From assembly GCA_024362935.1 (NCBI GenBank), contig JANCRA010000025.1, forward strand, positions 8,706,936 to 8,770,935: DNA of 64,000 nt, in the 5' to 3' direction. A program made the translations under genes and the position numbers. Below, piece by piece: positions 21,456 through 35,981 of the stretch. The notes under the pieces are model-generated. The model was not told the origin of the DNA, ran no database searches, and worked only from the letters and a program-made list of their open reading frames with translations. Position 1 is the first letter of the stretch, and the number at the start of each line of letters is the position of its first letter. This DNA is from Setophaga petechia (Eukaryota; Chordata; Aves; Passeriformes; Parulidae).

Positions 21456-24074
21456 GTATGTACTGTATGAATTCAATTATTTTCTATTATCAGAATTGAC
21501 AAACTTCACAATACAAGAGATACTATTTAAGTAACCTTAATAAATCATTTTAGTCAATCTTAAAATAGCACAAAACCAATTGGTCAATGTTAATTTGCCC
21601 AGTGGCTTACTACTTCTGATTTTAAAGGTGATTTGTTGGTCTTATTTTTAGTTTGGATCCTGTATGTTTTATACAAACAGCTGTATTTTAGCCTGATTTG
21701 TGGAAATACTAATCCCTTCTTGTGTGTTGTTCTGTCTAAACACCTCAGTGTTTTAGTTCCAAACCCTTCCCACCAAACCAAACAAGCAGGTGTATAAAGT
21801 GGAGATTCTCTGTGCTAAAAATGGACAGAGCGTGTCAGCAGTTCACAAGGCAGATAAGAGGTAATTAGCACACTTCATTATTGACTGTAGGAAAGTAAGA
21901 CTCTTGCTTAGCGCTGTTTTTTTTGTTCCTCCTGCTGAGTTGGTAGTCACCTGGAATCAGTAAATTGATTCAGCATGAAATAGACACAATGTTGCATATA
22001 AGAGATCAGCTCTGGACCTGTGCAGGAGCACAACTTTAAATATCTGGAGAACCTAAAAGTCAATTTCTATAAATGTGTCAGAGAATGTGAAAGAAAAGGG
22101 TGGGGTGAAACCCCACAAACTAAATTATTTTTACCAAATTTCTGCCCAAGATCTGAGGTATCCATTTCAGTCCTCTGTTGAATTACAGTCTGTGTATTTA
22201 TAGAATGAAATGTTACATTTGTTTGTGTTACAAATTAATTTCACAGTTGGGAAGACTTTAAAAATATTTTCTGCTGCTTGTTTTGAAAAGCATTTCAGAA
22301 TTTCATTTGAAGCAAGTACATAAAAATGTGAATTTTTCTTAAGGAATTGTGCAGCAGCAGCAGAGAACAATTTATGCATAGTTTCTTCTAGGAAAGTTAG
22401 TGATAAACACATCGGTCACTGTGTCTGTCCTTTTTTAGAATTATTTCTATTATATACAATGGTCTGTTCTGTAGGAAAGATTTACCAATACACTATGTTT
22501 TTGCCAATACACTATGTTTAGAATTAACTGATTCACTGTTTAAAAACAAATTAAACCCCCTGAAATATATCCCTGCCTCCCTGAGTTTCTTCTTCTGAAG
22601 AACCTTTTGCAAAGCAGTCCATGTGTAAGTCTATTAAGGATGCCCAATTAATCAATGAAGTGGAAAGAGGGAGATTGCTCAAGCCATAGTAGCTTCTTAA
22701 TTAAGAAAAAAACCAGTGGTGATAGTGAAATATTCTGTTCTCATGTAAAAATCTGCATTTCTCAGAGAAATGCCTGTGGAAAGGCACACTCAATTATTCT
22801 GTAACCAACAACAGGAACTTCCTTATGAGAACAATAAAGAGGATAAAAAAGACTGGGCCCCTTTGCTTTGCAGGCATATGAGAGGATTTCAGCCAAGAAA
22901 AAAAATACAGGAAAAAGCAAGAGGTGCAACTGCAAATTTGAATTTCATTTGAGCGCAGGATGTCTGTGAGAGGCTTTGAAGCTGGCTATCCAGTGCAAGC
23001 CTGCTAAAATTCCTGTGATTTCTGCTCTTCACCATTACTGTTCATACAGTTTTGATAGTGCTGAGGGGACTAATTTGTTTTGCATAGCTAACATGAAGGC
23101 AGGAAAACTTTTTTAGGAATATTGATTCTTGACAGCTCTTTACCAATGGTGCAGGAACCACTGGTGGGTTAAGCCCCCTAAAGGGCAGTGAATGCTCTTG
23201 CTGGTACACAGTGATGGCATGACTGACCACAGCTGGCATTTGAGAGGAGCAGAGCAGCAGTTCTTCTCTTTGCTATTATCTGAAAGGGGTCTGGGTAAGG
23301 TAAATGAATGTTATTATCAATACTGTTCCTATTATCCATGAATCCTATTGATGATGTAGTTCTGTCCTACACATGTCAGTCCAGGTTCTCTTGCTGAGCT
23401 GGATCCTCTGTCAGTTTGTATGATAAGATGCAGCTCTCATGTAGATAGAGGAATGAATCCAACTCTGCTCAATTTCATTTTAGCAGAGCAAATGTTTAGT
23501 AAATTGGTGCTTCATCAAAATCAAAATGATTTACTGTTTTTCACCTGGGGTTTTTTACCAAAAATGTCAATTTTTTTTTTGTTTAGGGTTGGTTTTTTTT
23601 ATTTCGTTTTTTTTTATTTTTACATTTCAGTCTCTTTTAAACACAATTGCATTATCATCTGAATTGTTTCTACTAATGTTTTTTTCTTATGACAGAGTAT
23701 AAGCCTCAGTAGTTTGGAATTTTGGTAGTTATGGAACAATAATGCTGCATTATGAGTCCATGGAATATTTTTACACTGTTTTGGATCTCAGGTACATTTT
23801 TGAGATATGCTATTTTGTAAGGTATTCCTTAAATAAACACAGAAGTCAGAGGTGTTTACACACAGAAATGCTCTAGTATAGTTTTCACATGGTAAGCTAA
23901 GCCACATACCTAAGGTGTGGGTCTGGGTTTCTCCTTGTGAATTCTGGAAAAAGAATCAGTTATTTTTTAATTCTGTAATTGTGAAGTAAAATTTAAAACC
24001 TACAAGGACCCACTAGGTATTCTCTCTCTGGTTTGCCATGCCAGTCTGGGATTTTGGCTCTTCTACTGTTTACT
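21456..24074. other. Intergenic DNA, unassigned
   Basis: No gene is recognised. It contains a 16-base direct repeat (22485-22500 and 22504-22519, ccaatacactatgttt) and a T-rich low-complexity tract at about 23570-23627. Confidence 0.5.
22485..22519. repeat. Short direct repeat, two 16-bp copies
   Basis: The sequence ccaatacactatgttt occurs exactly twice, separated by 3 bases. This is a small local duplication. Confidence 0.85.
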
Positions 24075-24137
24075 CTAGCAACAAGGGGTTGGAACCAGAT
24101 AGTCTTTCTGAACTAAACCATTCTGTGATGCTACTCC
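24075..24137 (+). mobile_element. Short CR1 3' end remnant
   Basis: The words ggggttggaaccagatagtc and ctgaactaaaccattctgtg match the last 60 or so bases of CR1 (ggttggaactagatgatc ... ccattctatgattc). The piece is severely truncated. Confidence 0.65.
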
Positions 24138-26279
24138 TGCCATTCATATGGTATTAACACAATGGTGTGGGGAATGGTACAATATGTGTGTTCCCTTAAT
24201 TGTTGCAATGCTTGTGGTTGTTGTCCAAGGACTGGGAGTCACGTTATGATTTAGTGACTCGTATCCTTGAATGTATTTTCTTTATTATCTATGCTAACAA
24301 TCTGACCAAATTGTACCTGCTTCTGTTATATCAATTCCAGTCATGTCTTTTTCAGCCCAAGTATGTGAACTTTGTGTATGATTGAAACATCTGTCTCACA
24401 GACTCTGAGGAAGAGGAATTGCAGGCTGTTAATCATACAGTTTCTACTGTGTATTACCTTTGTCTGTAGAAGAGACTGTGCTACCACTGATACCCAAAAG
24501 TACAGCCAGATACTTATAAAAGCTCTCAAGAGTTCCTGCACAGAATGGCAGTCACACTGGAGATTCTGATGGAAGCTGTCCAGGAGAAATCAACTAAGTT
24601 TCTGGACATACCACATCCCTCTATGCCAGCATGCCTGGTAATTCCCATAAATGAGGACCTGTTGGAGTCAGCCAAATTACTCTGGCAGATGTCTGCTTCT
24701 TTGGTGTTGACAATCCAGATGGGTGGATTGTTGTTATCCAGTCTTTCTGCAGGCTTTGAACAAGTCTGTGTAGACTGGCGCCAGGACCGCTAGCCGTGGC
24801 AGCAGTCCACTGGACAGACGAGCATCAAGGTCTGCAAAGAACAATGCCACAAGCTAAAGAATTACACCAGATGTTATTTAATTAGAAGCAAAACCAACCT
24901 GCTTTATATTATTTTACTCCTAGCTATGATCTGGTGCTGTTTGAATCAGACATATCCTTTGTAGAAGATAGCGCTGCTGTCAATGAGATATCAATCATCA
25001 TTTGCATTGATATAGAATCATGAAAGGTTTACCTTAGCCAGAATTTTGTATTTTACAAGACTCAGTTGTTTCCAAGCAAAAAATTAAAATGGTTAGCTAT
25101 CCCTATGGAACACTTGTTTTACATGCTCCATATTTTGAATATTAAGTGTCATTTTCTCAAAGGTAATCAACAAGAACTACCTTCTTTGTTAAGTGTAGTG
25201 CTGCAATGGCCTTTTCCAAACATTATGACTTCATCTTGGTCATTCATTTAGTAGCCAGGTTTTGGTTAGAAGTATTATTTGCAGCTGAAATTATTCTGTC
25301 TCACCATTTTGGAGGATGCTGTCTGCCATTCATTGTTCCATTCACATTGACTCATCTTCAAAGAATAAGCATTTGCTGACAGCATGTCTGATCCTCTGAA
25401 ATCTATCAGCACACTTCCCATGTCATACCCTGTTCTCACTGCCTGCTGTGGACACTGAGTTGTGAGTGATTTTTAAGTGAGCAAGGGTTCCTGCCCTTTA
25501 TGCTCTACCTACCAGTATGAGGCAGCTGAGTACTTATGATAGTTCTATGCAAGATGATGATTTTTATAGGTGGAAGTGCTACATGTATGCAAAGAATAGA
25601 ACTAATGAGGATTACAGCTTAAGCCAGGAGACTTCTTGCTACTTTGCATGGAACCTTCTAGATCTATTGTGTTTTGCTAGTGTCGTTGTACTTAGGATCT
25701 GGATGTTCCTTACCATGGACTGAACACTTGTTTACAGTATCACACTGCAAACCAGCTAGCCCTTCAAAATAATGGGACTATTGAGGGAAAAAAAACCCAT
25801 CCCACCACTGTCTTATTTATATAGGGATATATTATATAGTTACAGTCTTGAAATCTCATGTATGTTTTTTACAAAAGTTTTTCTTGACTAAAACATGAGG
25901 CAGAGATTGCATTTACCTGTTGCTTACCCATGCCAAATTAAAAATATGTGTAAACTTGAGCTGCTAATAATTTCATACATTTTGTGCCTAAATATTGGTG
26001 TTTACTGAATCTTCAGCTGTTAGCTAATTTTCTCAACTGCTAAGATTTGATTCAGTTGAGCTAGTTTACAACTTGTAAGATATTACTAATATTCAGTCAC
26101 AATCAACTTTGGTGACCACTACCTGTTCATTCAGAGTTCCCATCTATAATTGCAAACATTAATTTTAAATAAACATGTTAGGCAATTTCTGGCAAGGAAC
26201 AATCAGGTTTCAAGATTGGATTTTATGTAAAATTATACATTTCTTCCTACTGGAAGGAAAACAGAGCAAGTCACACACA
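24138..26279. other. Intergenic DNA, unassigned
   Basis: No gene, RNA or known repeat is recognised. Overlapping small frames around 24.2-24.8 kb lack any family signature. Confidence 0.5.
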
Positions 26280-26575
26280 TTCCAGGAGACATTTGGAGTG
26301 CAGTGATGATGACTTGACACAAGCTGACTTAAGGCTTGATGGGGCAAAGCACTCCTCTAATGGACTTGGTGCCAAAAATTAGGAACTGAGTATGGATTGT
26401 CTTAGGTTTGTTTGCAGTGACCATAAAATTATGGTGTTCAGGACCCTGGAAGAAAAGAAAAGGGCAAATAAGATCACAACTTTGAATTTCAGAGGAATAA
26501 ACTTTGCTCTGGTTAGAGTTCTGCTTGGGACAAACCCATGTGATAGTCTGGACGAGAAGAGGGATCCAGAATTGC
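26280..26575 (+). mobile_element. CR1 LINE fragment, ORF2 endonuclease C-terminal region
   Basis: Translation around 26392-26637 contains CSDHKIMVF followed by RANKITTLNFRGINFALVRVLL. This follows the CR1 ORF2 pattern of a SDH catalytic triplet of the AP-endonuclease domain, then an R-x-LDFRRANF-type linker. At DNA level, gatcacaac-ttgaatttcag and gttctgcttggga fit CR1. The copy is old and mutated with no long frame. The left edge is uncertain. Confidence 0.75.
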
Positions 26576-29500
26576 TGAATTCATTTTTACACCACAGGGG
26601 AGTTTGTTTGCTAAATTCAGATTTTCCTAAACATTAGTATGCCATAAGTTTAACTTGCATTTATATCTCCTCTTTCAGCAGATATATATATGTAACCTGC
26701 ATTGTCTACCTGATTTATTACTTCATCTAGCAGATGATCTATATTATTCAACAAAAACACTTCAGGGTGTAAAAGTGAGTAGAAACAAGTTTAATAACAT
26801 TATCTGTAAGTGATCAAAATGAATTGGTTTTCTTTCTGATCTTTTGTAGTAAAAATTATTCTAGTTTATTGAATGAATAAATGTCTGAGTTTAACATTTA
26901 GCATAAATATTTTTAACCTGAAGTGATAATCTTTTACTTTGTCTTGCAATATCACCACTTTCTGCACAAATAGATTTAACCATTGACAACTTTTCTCAGT
27001 ATTTGTATTTGTGGATTCTAATTAATATACATTTTAAAATGTAATTGCAATAACATATTTTATGTAACTATATTTAATAAAGCCATAGAACATTCCAGAA
27101 AATGTAACATAAGACTTTTGATTGTGGAAACATTATATTTGTTAGTGGGAAATGCAGTGCCGCATATTTAGCCATATATTCATTAGTGGAAAGTGGTGAA
27201 GAGCATTTTTAAAATTTATTTCATATTTAATGAATGTGCAACAAGTTCATATTTATTACATTCTGTGGAGTTGTTGAGCATGAATAGAAACAGAAGTTGA
27301 AGAAAATAAAGAGAGTTTAATTCCTATGGTATAGTTCTATGCTTATGGGCAATTTTGTCTGAAGAATATGCCATAATTGACTTCTGAATATGACTTTATT
27401 TCTGATTTATGTATAATATGTAATATTGTCTCTAAACTGAATATTTTTGTTCTCAAAGTCATGGGATAATATGTTCAAAACTTTGTGTTAGGATATGAAA
27501 ATGTCCAGGTTAGATGCCAAGCTGTTTTATTTACTTCCTCCTTACGTATGTAAGTTGAAAGAGGAAAAAAGGTTTCCAAGCATTATTGTGATACTTTGAT
27601 AGTAAGCTGCTGCTCAAGCACAATTACGTATTAGTCCTTTTCTGGCACTCTCCTTGCACTATTATTTCTGATTACATAATCTCTTGAGTATTTTTGTAGA
27701 TGAAGTCACAGATAATCCAAAAAACCAACAGTGTTTTTATGTTAGGAAAATGTGTCAGTTGCAATCATCTAGATTTTTTCCTGTTGTCGAATTTTCTTTC
27801 ATAAACAGGCAAACATTTCTAGAATGGTAAGGAAATTGTTTATCATCAGCATCCTAAAATGGGTACAAAAGCTAAACAGTTACATATGACATTGATTATA
27901 TTGAATAAGATAATCCCTGCAGTACTTTCCACATGATGATTATGCAAAATCATGCTTCCGATGACTTAATTGCAGTTCTTTACATAATTTTTCATTAGAA
28001 ATAATCAAGCTCTACATTTTGCTAGGTATTGTCATTAACTTTACATATTTTTGTGAGAGCTGTAGTGCTTAATAAAAAATTGGTTTTAATTATCAAGAGA
28101 AGCTGAGTAACATTTTCTTACAATTTTAAACACTAGCTTCTTTCTTCTTATAATAATTTAGAGGTGAAGCTTGTCAAATCAGTTTGCATTTTACCAACCA
28201 GAAGAGATGACTGAAGTTAAACTCACAATTAGACCTAGATATATACCTGTTCTAGGAAACAGTAGAATTTGACCATCAAGTATTGAACTAGAATAGTGAA
28301 AAGGCAGAGAAATAATGGGGACTATTAATGTTAAAAGTAATTGTGAATTATAGTTTAAAATACAAATATAAGACATTTATGTGAATGATGTATTTCATGG
28401 TTTACTTTGAAAAGCATGATAAATGTTGAATTAAGTCTGCAAATGAAAATGCAATGTTTTGTAACCTGTGTGTCTGTGCCAAGACTTAAAATAATCTGCA
28501 AACATAGGGGGTCTCTGTCATATAGAAATTTCATGTGTTGGAGGCTGAGGTCTTAGGGTCTCACAAATGTCAAATCCATGACATGCATAAGTGGGGTCAT
28601 AGAATGCATTCCCTATATACCATCTGTTATAGAACAATTGTTTTAAGAATTAAAAGGTCTGAATGCATCTTTCTTCTATTCCTTGGTCAAAAAGCCAACA
28701 GAATATTTAATTAGTAGTAGTCCAAAATACTTCATAGGTAGAAAATGAATATAAATCCAAAATACTTCTTGTACTGACCAACAATAGCTTTTCATTAAAG
28801 TAGAACCATCTGTGTACAAGTACATGTATTTAAAAACATAATAACATTAGTTTTCTTTGAGTATTCTGGGACTGCAAAATTAGTCTCATTGAGGTTTTTT
28901 TCCCTGTGACATTTCTAGCTTAGTCAGACAATGAAATATGTCATCTTGCATGTTAAAATGTCACAGGCTTAATAAACAAATATTAATGGCATGTGATGGA
29001 ATAGAACTCAGGCTAGAGTCATGTGTTTGGGGGAAATTCACATGGAGAAATGTCATGTAGTTTATGAAATTAGTAACAGCAATTATTGGAATCTCCAAAT
29101 GATGAACACATTAGTGTTGACAAAAGGTGTCCAAAGGTAGATAATGCAGTCAAAGGTCAGTAATAAATTTTGTTATATTGCATCTCCTGTGTCTGGCAAG
29201 ACTGGGTCTTGGAGACAGCTGGCTACTTTTCTAAAAGACAAATACTTACCAGGTAAGTGTGTGAGTGTTGATTGTAATTGTGACCACTCTGGTTTGTAGG
29301 AAAGGGTTGTGTTCACTACTCTGGACACAAGAACACACGTCCTTGGGGGGTTCTAAAGGGAAGGCCTAGAAGATCACTTCTGCCAGCTACTGCTGAGTGA
29401 GAGCATCAAGTCAGGAGCTTGTAAGGTTACTTTGTGATTTAGAGAGGCTTATAGACCTTGCTGATAAGGAAAGGCTATGTTGTGAAGTTAATGTAGCTTT

Positions 29501-32500
29501 TCCCCTTTCAAGTTGATCATATGCTTTGTCCTATTTGAAGAAGAGTGCTTATATATTTTTTTCTTGTTTGACAAAGAGTGTGTCTTTTCATTTCTCCTAA
29601 TTTTTTTCTATTAATCTTTAAGTCTTTTCTTGATGGGACCCTTGCATACTGAGCAAACAGAACCTCTCTGTACTTACTGATAGTATTTTGTGCCTGCATA
29701 TCTGACATTATTTTTGCAGGTGCAAAGAAGACCATGGCTTCTTTCTTCTTTACCTGTGCAAAAATTGTCCTCCTCCTTAATTTTTGTGATCTTTTTTTAT
29801 GAACACAGCTTGCTTGTAAATGGTGTGCCATTCCCCAATATTTCTGGTTAGTCAGTAAATTAAAATCAAGAATGCTGGAACAGTATCTTCTTTAATGATA
29901 TTTTGTTTGCAGAACCTAGGGAAGAAATGCACTTTTCAAATTGACATTGAGTTGGAAATGCAAGATAAGTCTGGAAGCTCATGGAAGTGAACTCAGGAAG
30001 TCCATGGCCCTGTGCTTTGGGAATAAGTGAGACATCAATTCTTTCTTTGATAAGTCCAAGTTTAATCAGAGGTCCATATAAACACCTATGTTAAATGGTA
30101 TGCTTTCTGTTCCTGTCGATTTTCCAATTAGGAAGAAAGTTTCATTTGCAAATAATTTTTAGCATTGAAGATAAAAGTAATGCAGTAATATTTTTTTTTC
30201 TATTTTGCCAGATAAAGCTTGGGTCAGCATGATGTCACATAGTTTTTCATGTGGTGCTTGATATTAACAAAACTAATGAGAAATAAACCCTCTGCAGTCT
30301 GTGCAGTTCCTTTATTCAGCTAGTGAAGTGTCCCAATGGCTGCACTAAAGCAAGAAGCTGCACAGTAACTGCCTGACAATCCTCTTTTAGCAGGACTGTC
30401 TGCATATTCACCCACTGGAAAATGTACCCTGTAAACAGAGAAATACCTGCAAAGGCAATTAGGCGCATGCACAACATATCTGAGAGTGTGACTGCAGCCC
30501 AGTATTTGATTTTTATTTTTTTTTTTGTATATAAGCGAAACTCCTTGGAGTGAATAGAGGCTATATTTTTAAATTTTAACAGTAATAACTAGAACTCTGC
30601 TGTTTTTTCATTTGCCATAGGTAGGTATGCAAGAGGTATTACATTTGATTTTGTTTCTGGCATACAACATACAAAATTGTATTTCCAGATGCTAAGAACC
30701 ATTCTTTCACTTCTACAGCCTAGTCTTTCTTAATGTCTTTTGTATTTTTTTCATTAGTGTAACATGTTACACTGCTTGTGTATTGTTTATTCCTAGAATT
30801 GGGATGTTCTCTTCAGTGCAGCATTCTTGCATTTTTCATAAGAAGCATTGTAGTCTTAAGGTTTCCTGATAATTTCTGGCAGTTTTGTTTGGGGTTTTTT
30901 TCTGTATGTGTAATAAAGCTTGTAAATTCTCTGTGTAATTTTGTATCTGTTCTAGTAATTTGCCATTATTCTAACATATTTCAAATTCACTTTCAAAAAA
31001 GTGAAAATAGATGTTAGATTATTTTAGTTTTAGGCCAGTGAAGAAACACTGGGTTTTATAGTTGCCCATATATCCAATACTTATTTTTAAGTTAAAGGAA
31101 AACAGGTTGCAAATACTAAGATAGTTTTAAGATTATGAATTAAAATACATTAAAAGGGATATGGGGGAGTAATTTTGAAAAGATGAAATACTAGGAAACT
31201 ATAATGCATTTTATTCTTTTGAAATTCATTTGTCTACAACTTAGACAAATCTGAAGTCCTTGAAAATATTATGAGTTTGGAGAATTATGCCTTCTAAACT
31301 AATAAGGCAATAAGTATATCAGTTGTAGGAGTTTAAACTATGAGTGGCAAAGTTTAAAAGAAGAACTGTGCCTGTATTTAGCTAGTAAGAGAAGCTTTGA
31401 GGTAAATAATGTAATTTAATTCTTTTATTCTTTACTTCCCTGTTGTGTATAGTGGCTTGGGTGAGGTAAATAAGGTAACTGGATTTTGTGTAACTTACTC
31501 ATGGGGTTTATTTGTCAGTTTGAGAGGTAAAATGGGTTAAGTTAAGCACTAAATAAAAAAAATCAAAATCAGGTCTGTCTGAAGCATTCACAGATATACA
31601 ATTATCACTTTTTGAACTAGAACACTTGCTATAGTGTGATCTTTCATGTAAAATACATATAAACACATCCATAAAAATAATTTGTTAAGAATTTTTTTTG
31701 TATTTGAGCTAAGTGCTTCTGAAAGTGTGAAACTACAGTAGCAGAAATACTATTTATGAAAGGAGTGACAAAGAACTGCTGAAAATGAGATTGTAAATAA
31801 TCACATTTGCTTCATCCTGTTTGGAGAATAAAAGGTGAAGTGGATTTGTAATAACAAAACACTTTACCCCATTTCTAACACTCCTGGCAACAGCAGAACC
31901 AGTGATTAACTTTGGTTGCTCCTGCCTTTTGCAGCAGTGCTGCTGTGTTAACACTCCATGTTACAAGGTTTACACTGTTCTACTGCCATCAAGGTCCCTA
32001 AAAATGTTTTTTAATGTCAGTGTGCATCTGCTCATCAGCTGCTGTTTTGTGGCTGGGACAGGTAGTATACTATGGTGGTATTACCAGCAACATTATGACA
32101 GGTCTTTTCCAGTTTAATAATTTCGTATGTAATCAGGGAAATTCAGTAGAGTGATGGTAAATGGTAATTCTTGTCACTGGCATTTAATTTTACCCTCAAA
32201 AGAAAAAAAATACATTAATGTAATACTATCTAACACTGATTTGAAAAAGCCACTATTATTTAGCAGAAGGCTGGGGAACAAGTACTTCTCACTGGCACCC
32301 ACCATCCTGTTCAGTTCTTAGGTTTATATCTGTCTGGCTCCAGAAACTGATGAGAAGTGAGCACATTTGCACTGCATATTTTATATGTGCCTCACTAGAC
32401 CTAAGTAATTTATTCACCTGTAGATTATTCACTGAGAAATGTACTGTAGTTTGACATTGTATCTAAATAGAAACTGAATGCATTACCTAACCTTGTCTGA

Positions 32501-34288
32501 TCTGAAAATAGTGGGGAAAAGGCAGAAAATCAAGTGGGATGCTAGTCTTTTACCTGTGGTATGAGGGTCAGGTGATCTGCATGCTGTTTAGTCTTCTTGG
32601 AATATCTTTTACTTTTCACTGAGGGAAAATAGTGCCCCTGATCAGACTTCTTGTTCTAGCTATCAGTAGAAGGTCTCATGTGCTTGTTTTTCCTTGCCAG
32701 GTGGCCTGGAGCAGACATCCAATGTAATGTCACCCTCACTGAGCTGCCCTTTAATGCTCTTGGTTGCCTCTGTGCATTCCAAATGTTCTGTCACATAAAG
32801 GACATCTCATCTTCATGGCTTGTCCTTTCTAAAGAGCCTGTTTCCATCTGTTTCAACACTGTGGATGTATGAGCCACTATACTACGTCTCCATGAACCTA
32901 GAAATATCAAGGTCCTTCAACTGCACACAGAGCTCTTAATTTCTTGTGTTTATTCCCAATTCAAAAGGTATCAGGTATTCTCGCTGATTTCCCAGAAATT
33001 GTTGCTCACAATAAGGCAAATACTTTAAAATGATTGAGTCTTAAAAATAATTGAAATCTATTTAGAAAGGGAAAGCATTTGTTGTGTTCTACTGATACCC
33101 ATTCAAGTATATAAAAGGTATGTTAACTCTGTGAAGCAGTGTGCTTTATGAAAGAATGCTAATGCTCTTTTCCAAAGATTATATCATAGCTATTCAGTAT
33201 GACAATAGCTTTAGGCATAAGATAAAACTTTGAGTGCCATTAGCTTAAACTATTGTGCAAAGATGTTTATGGCACTGCTGGAAATACTGCATTGAATTGC
33301 ACTTGTTTCCTAGGTTTATATTGGGCTAAAAGAAGTCATTAGCAATTTGCATTTTGAGAGCATTGTTGGTACAATATGGTGGTGTGAGTCACCAGAAGCT
33401 TAGTGGCATAAAGAATTGCAGCCTGAAGGCAAAAATAATAATAGTTGGCCTAGAGTACTGCCTCTCATTTAGCATATTATAGTCATTGCCTTTTTATGTC
33501 TTGTTTTTTCCAAATACGAATTTAGTGCTGGTACAAGGTACTGAGTCAGTTCTGAAACTTTTCCTCTGTACTTGAACAGACACAGCATAGGCAGCAGAAC
33601 TGTGACCTTCCCCCCACAGTTCAGCCCTATACCTTGAATATGGCTTTAGATTGGTGATAAATGCACATTTGCTTCTGGGCTGGGTTACAAGTCAAAGTTG
33701 TCATGTGTTCCCATAGTAAATAGAATCAAGTGATGCCTCTGCTGCTGCTGTGTCAGAGTCCACTTTTCCATTTTCTGTTGCTTTAATGGGCTAAATGAAC
33801 TGATCATGGTGGCAGTATTGGCAGGTGGCTAAATAAAGTTAGTCCTCAGTTAACCCCAAGTTCCTTTATGTGGCAAGGTACCATTTTAAGGAGACTGGGC
33901 ATACATCCATTTCTGACTTGGTGTTTACTTTTTTAGGCAGCCTTAACTGGGAATATGAGAAATGTAACCTTGGCTTTCGGATATGCACTGGTCTTTCCAT
34001 AGAATTCACTATGTATATAGTTTTTCACATGAGATTATTTAAAAGAAAGCAAGCATTAATTTGGAAGTGAAGAAGTGAAAGACTGATTTCATTTATAGAG
34101 AGAAAATAAATAAAAAAAATTAGGGTCCATCCTGTGGAAATATAGTTTTTGTAAATTGAGTAAGTTCCAATACTTTGGCCAAATACAGGTAAAAATTCTT
34201 TTGGCCAAGTTATAAGTTTTGATTATCCTACACTGAAATTGATGCAACAGCCCCATATATTATTATTTTTTTCTAAATGGGAAATATT
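26576..34288. other. Long AT-rich intergenic DNA
   Basis: Nearly 8 kb without a recognised gene or CR1 copy. Sequence at 30290-30620 is less AT-rich and contains a TATA-like tgtatataagc at about 30527-30537, but no exon was found next to it. Lack of young repeats would fit old or constrained noncoding DNA, but conservation cannot be judged from one sequence. Confidence 0.45.
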
Positions 34289-34380
34289 CAATATAAATAT
34301 ATTACTTATATATATAATACTTATATATATTTATATAAAATATTTTTATTTTATATATAGTATATATAATAATCAGTATA
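34289..34380. repeat. AT-rich simple repeat (TA)n-like
   Basis: About 90 bp of almost pure A/T with repeated tatatata and attta units. Low complexity. Confidence 0.9.
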
Positions 34381-35930
34381 AATAGATGTGAACCTGATTT
34401 AGCAGCTGATAGTTCAGGATCTTGAATCTGGATAAAGTTGCATCTGGAGTTTTTTTTACTGAAAGCTGTTACATATGAATATATTTCAGATTCATGTCTT
34501 GTGAAAAACTTCCCCCACCCTGATTTCAACCTCTCAGTTCTCTCTACTCTAAACTTCATAAACTCCTATTCTACCCAGTGTTCATAACACTATCATGATT
34601 AGTTCTTCTTTTCCTGGAGACTTCTTGTTCTTGCAGCCAAATAGAGCATGAAATAAGGAATATGTCAGCCTTTTTACCTTAGCCTAAACACTTTAAAACA
34701 TGTTATTCTAACATCTCTTATAACATGCTTATGTGCTGATTTCTTTTAAAAACTATTTTAATTTGTTAAACAGGAAAACAAAAATTGTGACCCAACCCCC
34801 AAAAACACAACCTTTACTACATCAGCCTGAATCAGTGTAGCTTGGGTAGGCCAGCGCTGCTTATATCTATATTTAGACTGGACCAAAACTGAGCTCCAAA
34901 TCTTGTTTAAAAGTGTTCAAGTATAGTCCAAAAATATGTCTTTGGAACTTGAGTAAATTCACAGTACTTGGAAGCATAAATAATTACTTCTACTGAAGTT
35001 ACTATGACTTTTAAATATATTATTTTTACGAGAAAGAATATGAACGTCTCCGTAGCTACTTGCTGCTGCTATGTACTGGTGAGTTTGGATGACTGTCAAA
35101 AATCTAGAAAGTTACTAGAAGTCTAAGAAAGAAAAAAACATTCTTAAAATACTGAGTTTTTCAGATGAATAGCTGCTGAAACAGAAAATCCACACCAGTT
35201 TTTTTGTAGGTTCTAAATGTGACTTAGGAGTGTGAGACGACTTGATCTCAGTGATGAAACTACTTTTCTTCATGGACTTGTTTTTTGCTTCTTATCATTT
35301 AAGTTTATTTGTCATAGTAGCATGATAGCAAAAAAATGGGCATTTTATTTATTTGATGATGATGACAAATGTATTTAATTTGGTAATTGAGAGTAAGAAG
35401 TTTATTTTCTTTCCCTCTTTTTTTGCTTGAGATCTAAACTTTTTTCCTATTTAACAATAAAGAGCTAGTCAGAAGAGCTGACATTTGCACTGAGTATGGC
35501 TATTTTGTCCTTAGTAGAATAATATATTTGTTTTCTTGCAGTAATGTGGATTTCAGTGTGATGGAAAAACACTGAAAAAGATTGTAGGGGAAGGATTGTC
35601 TGAGATTTTGAATTTTTTGTGCCAGAGGCATTAATATCTCTTTTCCAGATGAATGCATAGTTATGACAAATAATAAATAATATATTTAGCCATATATTGT
35701 GCCAAAATGATTCAAATAACTCTAGTTAGAATGTAGACCCAACTACTAGATTTAGTTTCTTGCATTATTTCATAATTCTGACTCATTACATCCTCCTATT
35801 CTAAATTTTGGATGCAGGCATTAGAGGTCTGTCTTGTCTGCCCATAATAACCTTTGCTAAGCAAATGTCTTAAAATTTAAAGAATCTATTGAAGCAGCAA
35901 AAAAATCCAGATATAGTATGAATTAATTTT
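34381..35930. other. Intergenic DNA, unassigned
   Basis: Nothing recognisable beyond AT-rich sequence. Confidence 0.5.
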
Positions 35931-35981
35931 GTGTGTGTGTGTGTATATATATGTGTGTGTGTATGTATATAGATAGATAGA
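35931..35981. repeat. Compound microsatellite (TG)n(TA)n(GATA)n
   Basis: Runs of gt, ta, gt again and agatagatagag follow each other without interruption. It is likely polymorphic. Confidence 0.95.

Noticed and set aside
29517..29831. 104-codon basic - strand frame
   Set aside because: The lysine/arginine richness comes from an A-rich complement. There is no family resemblance or splice context.
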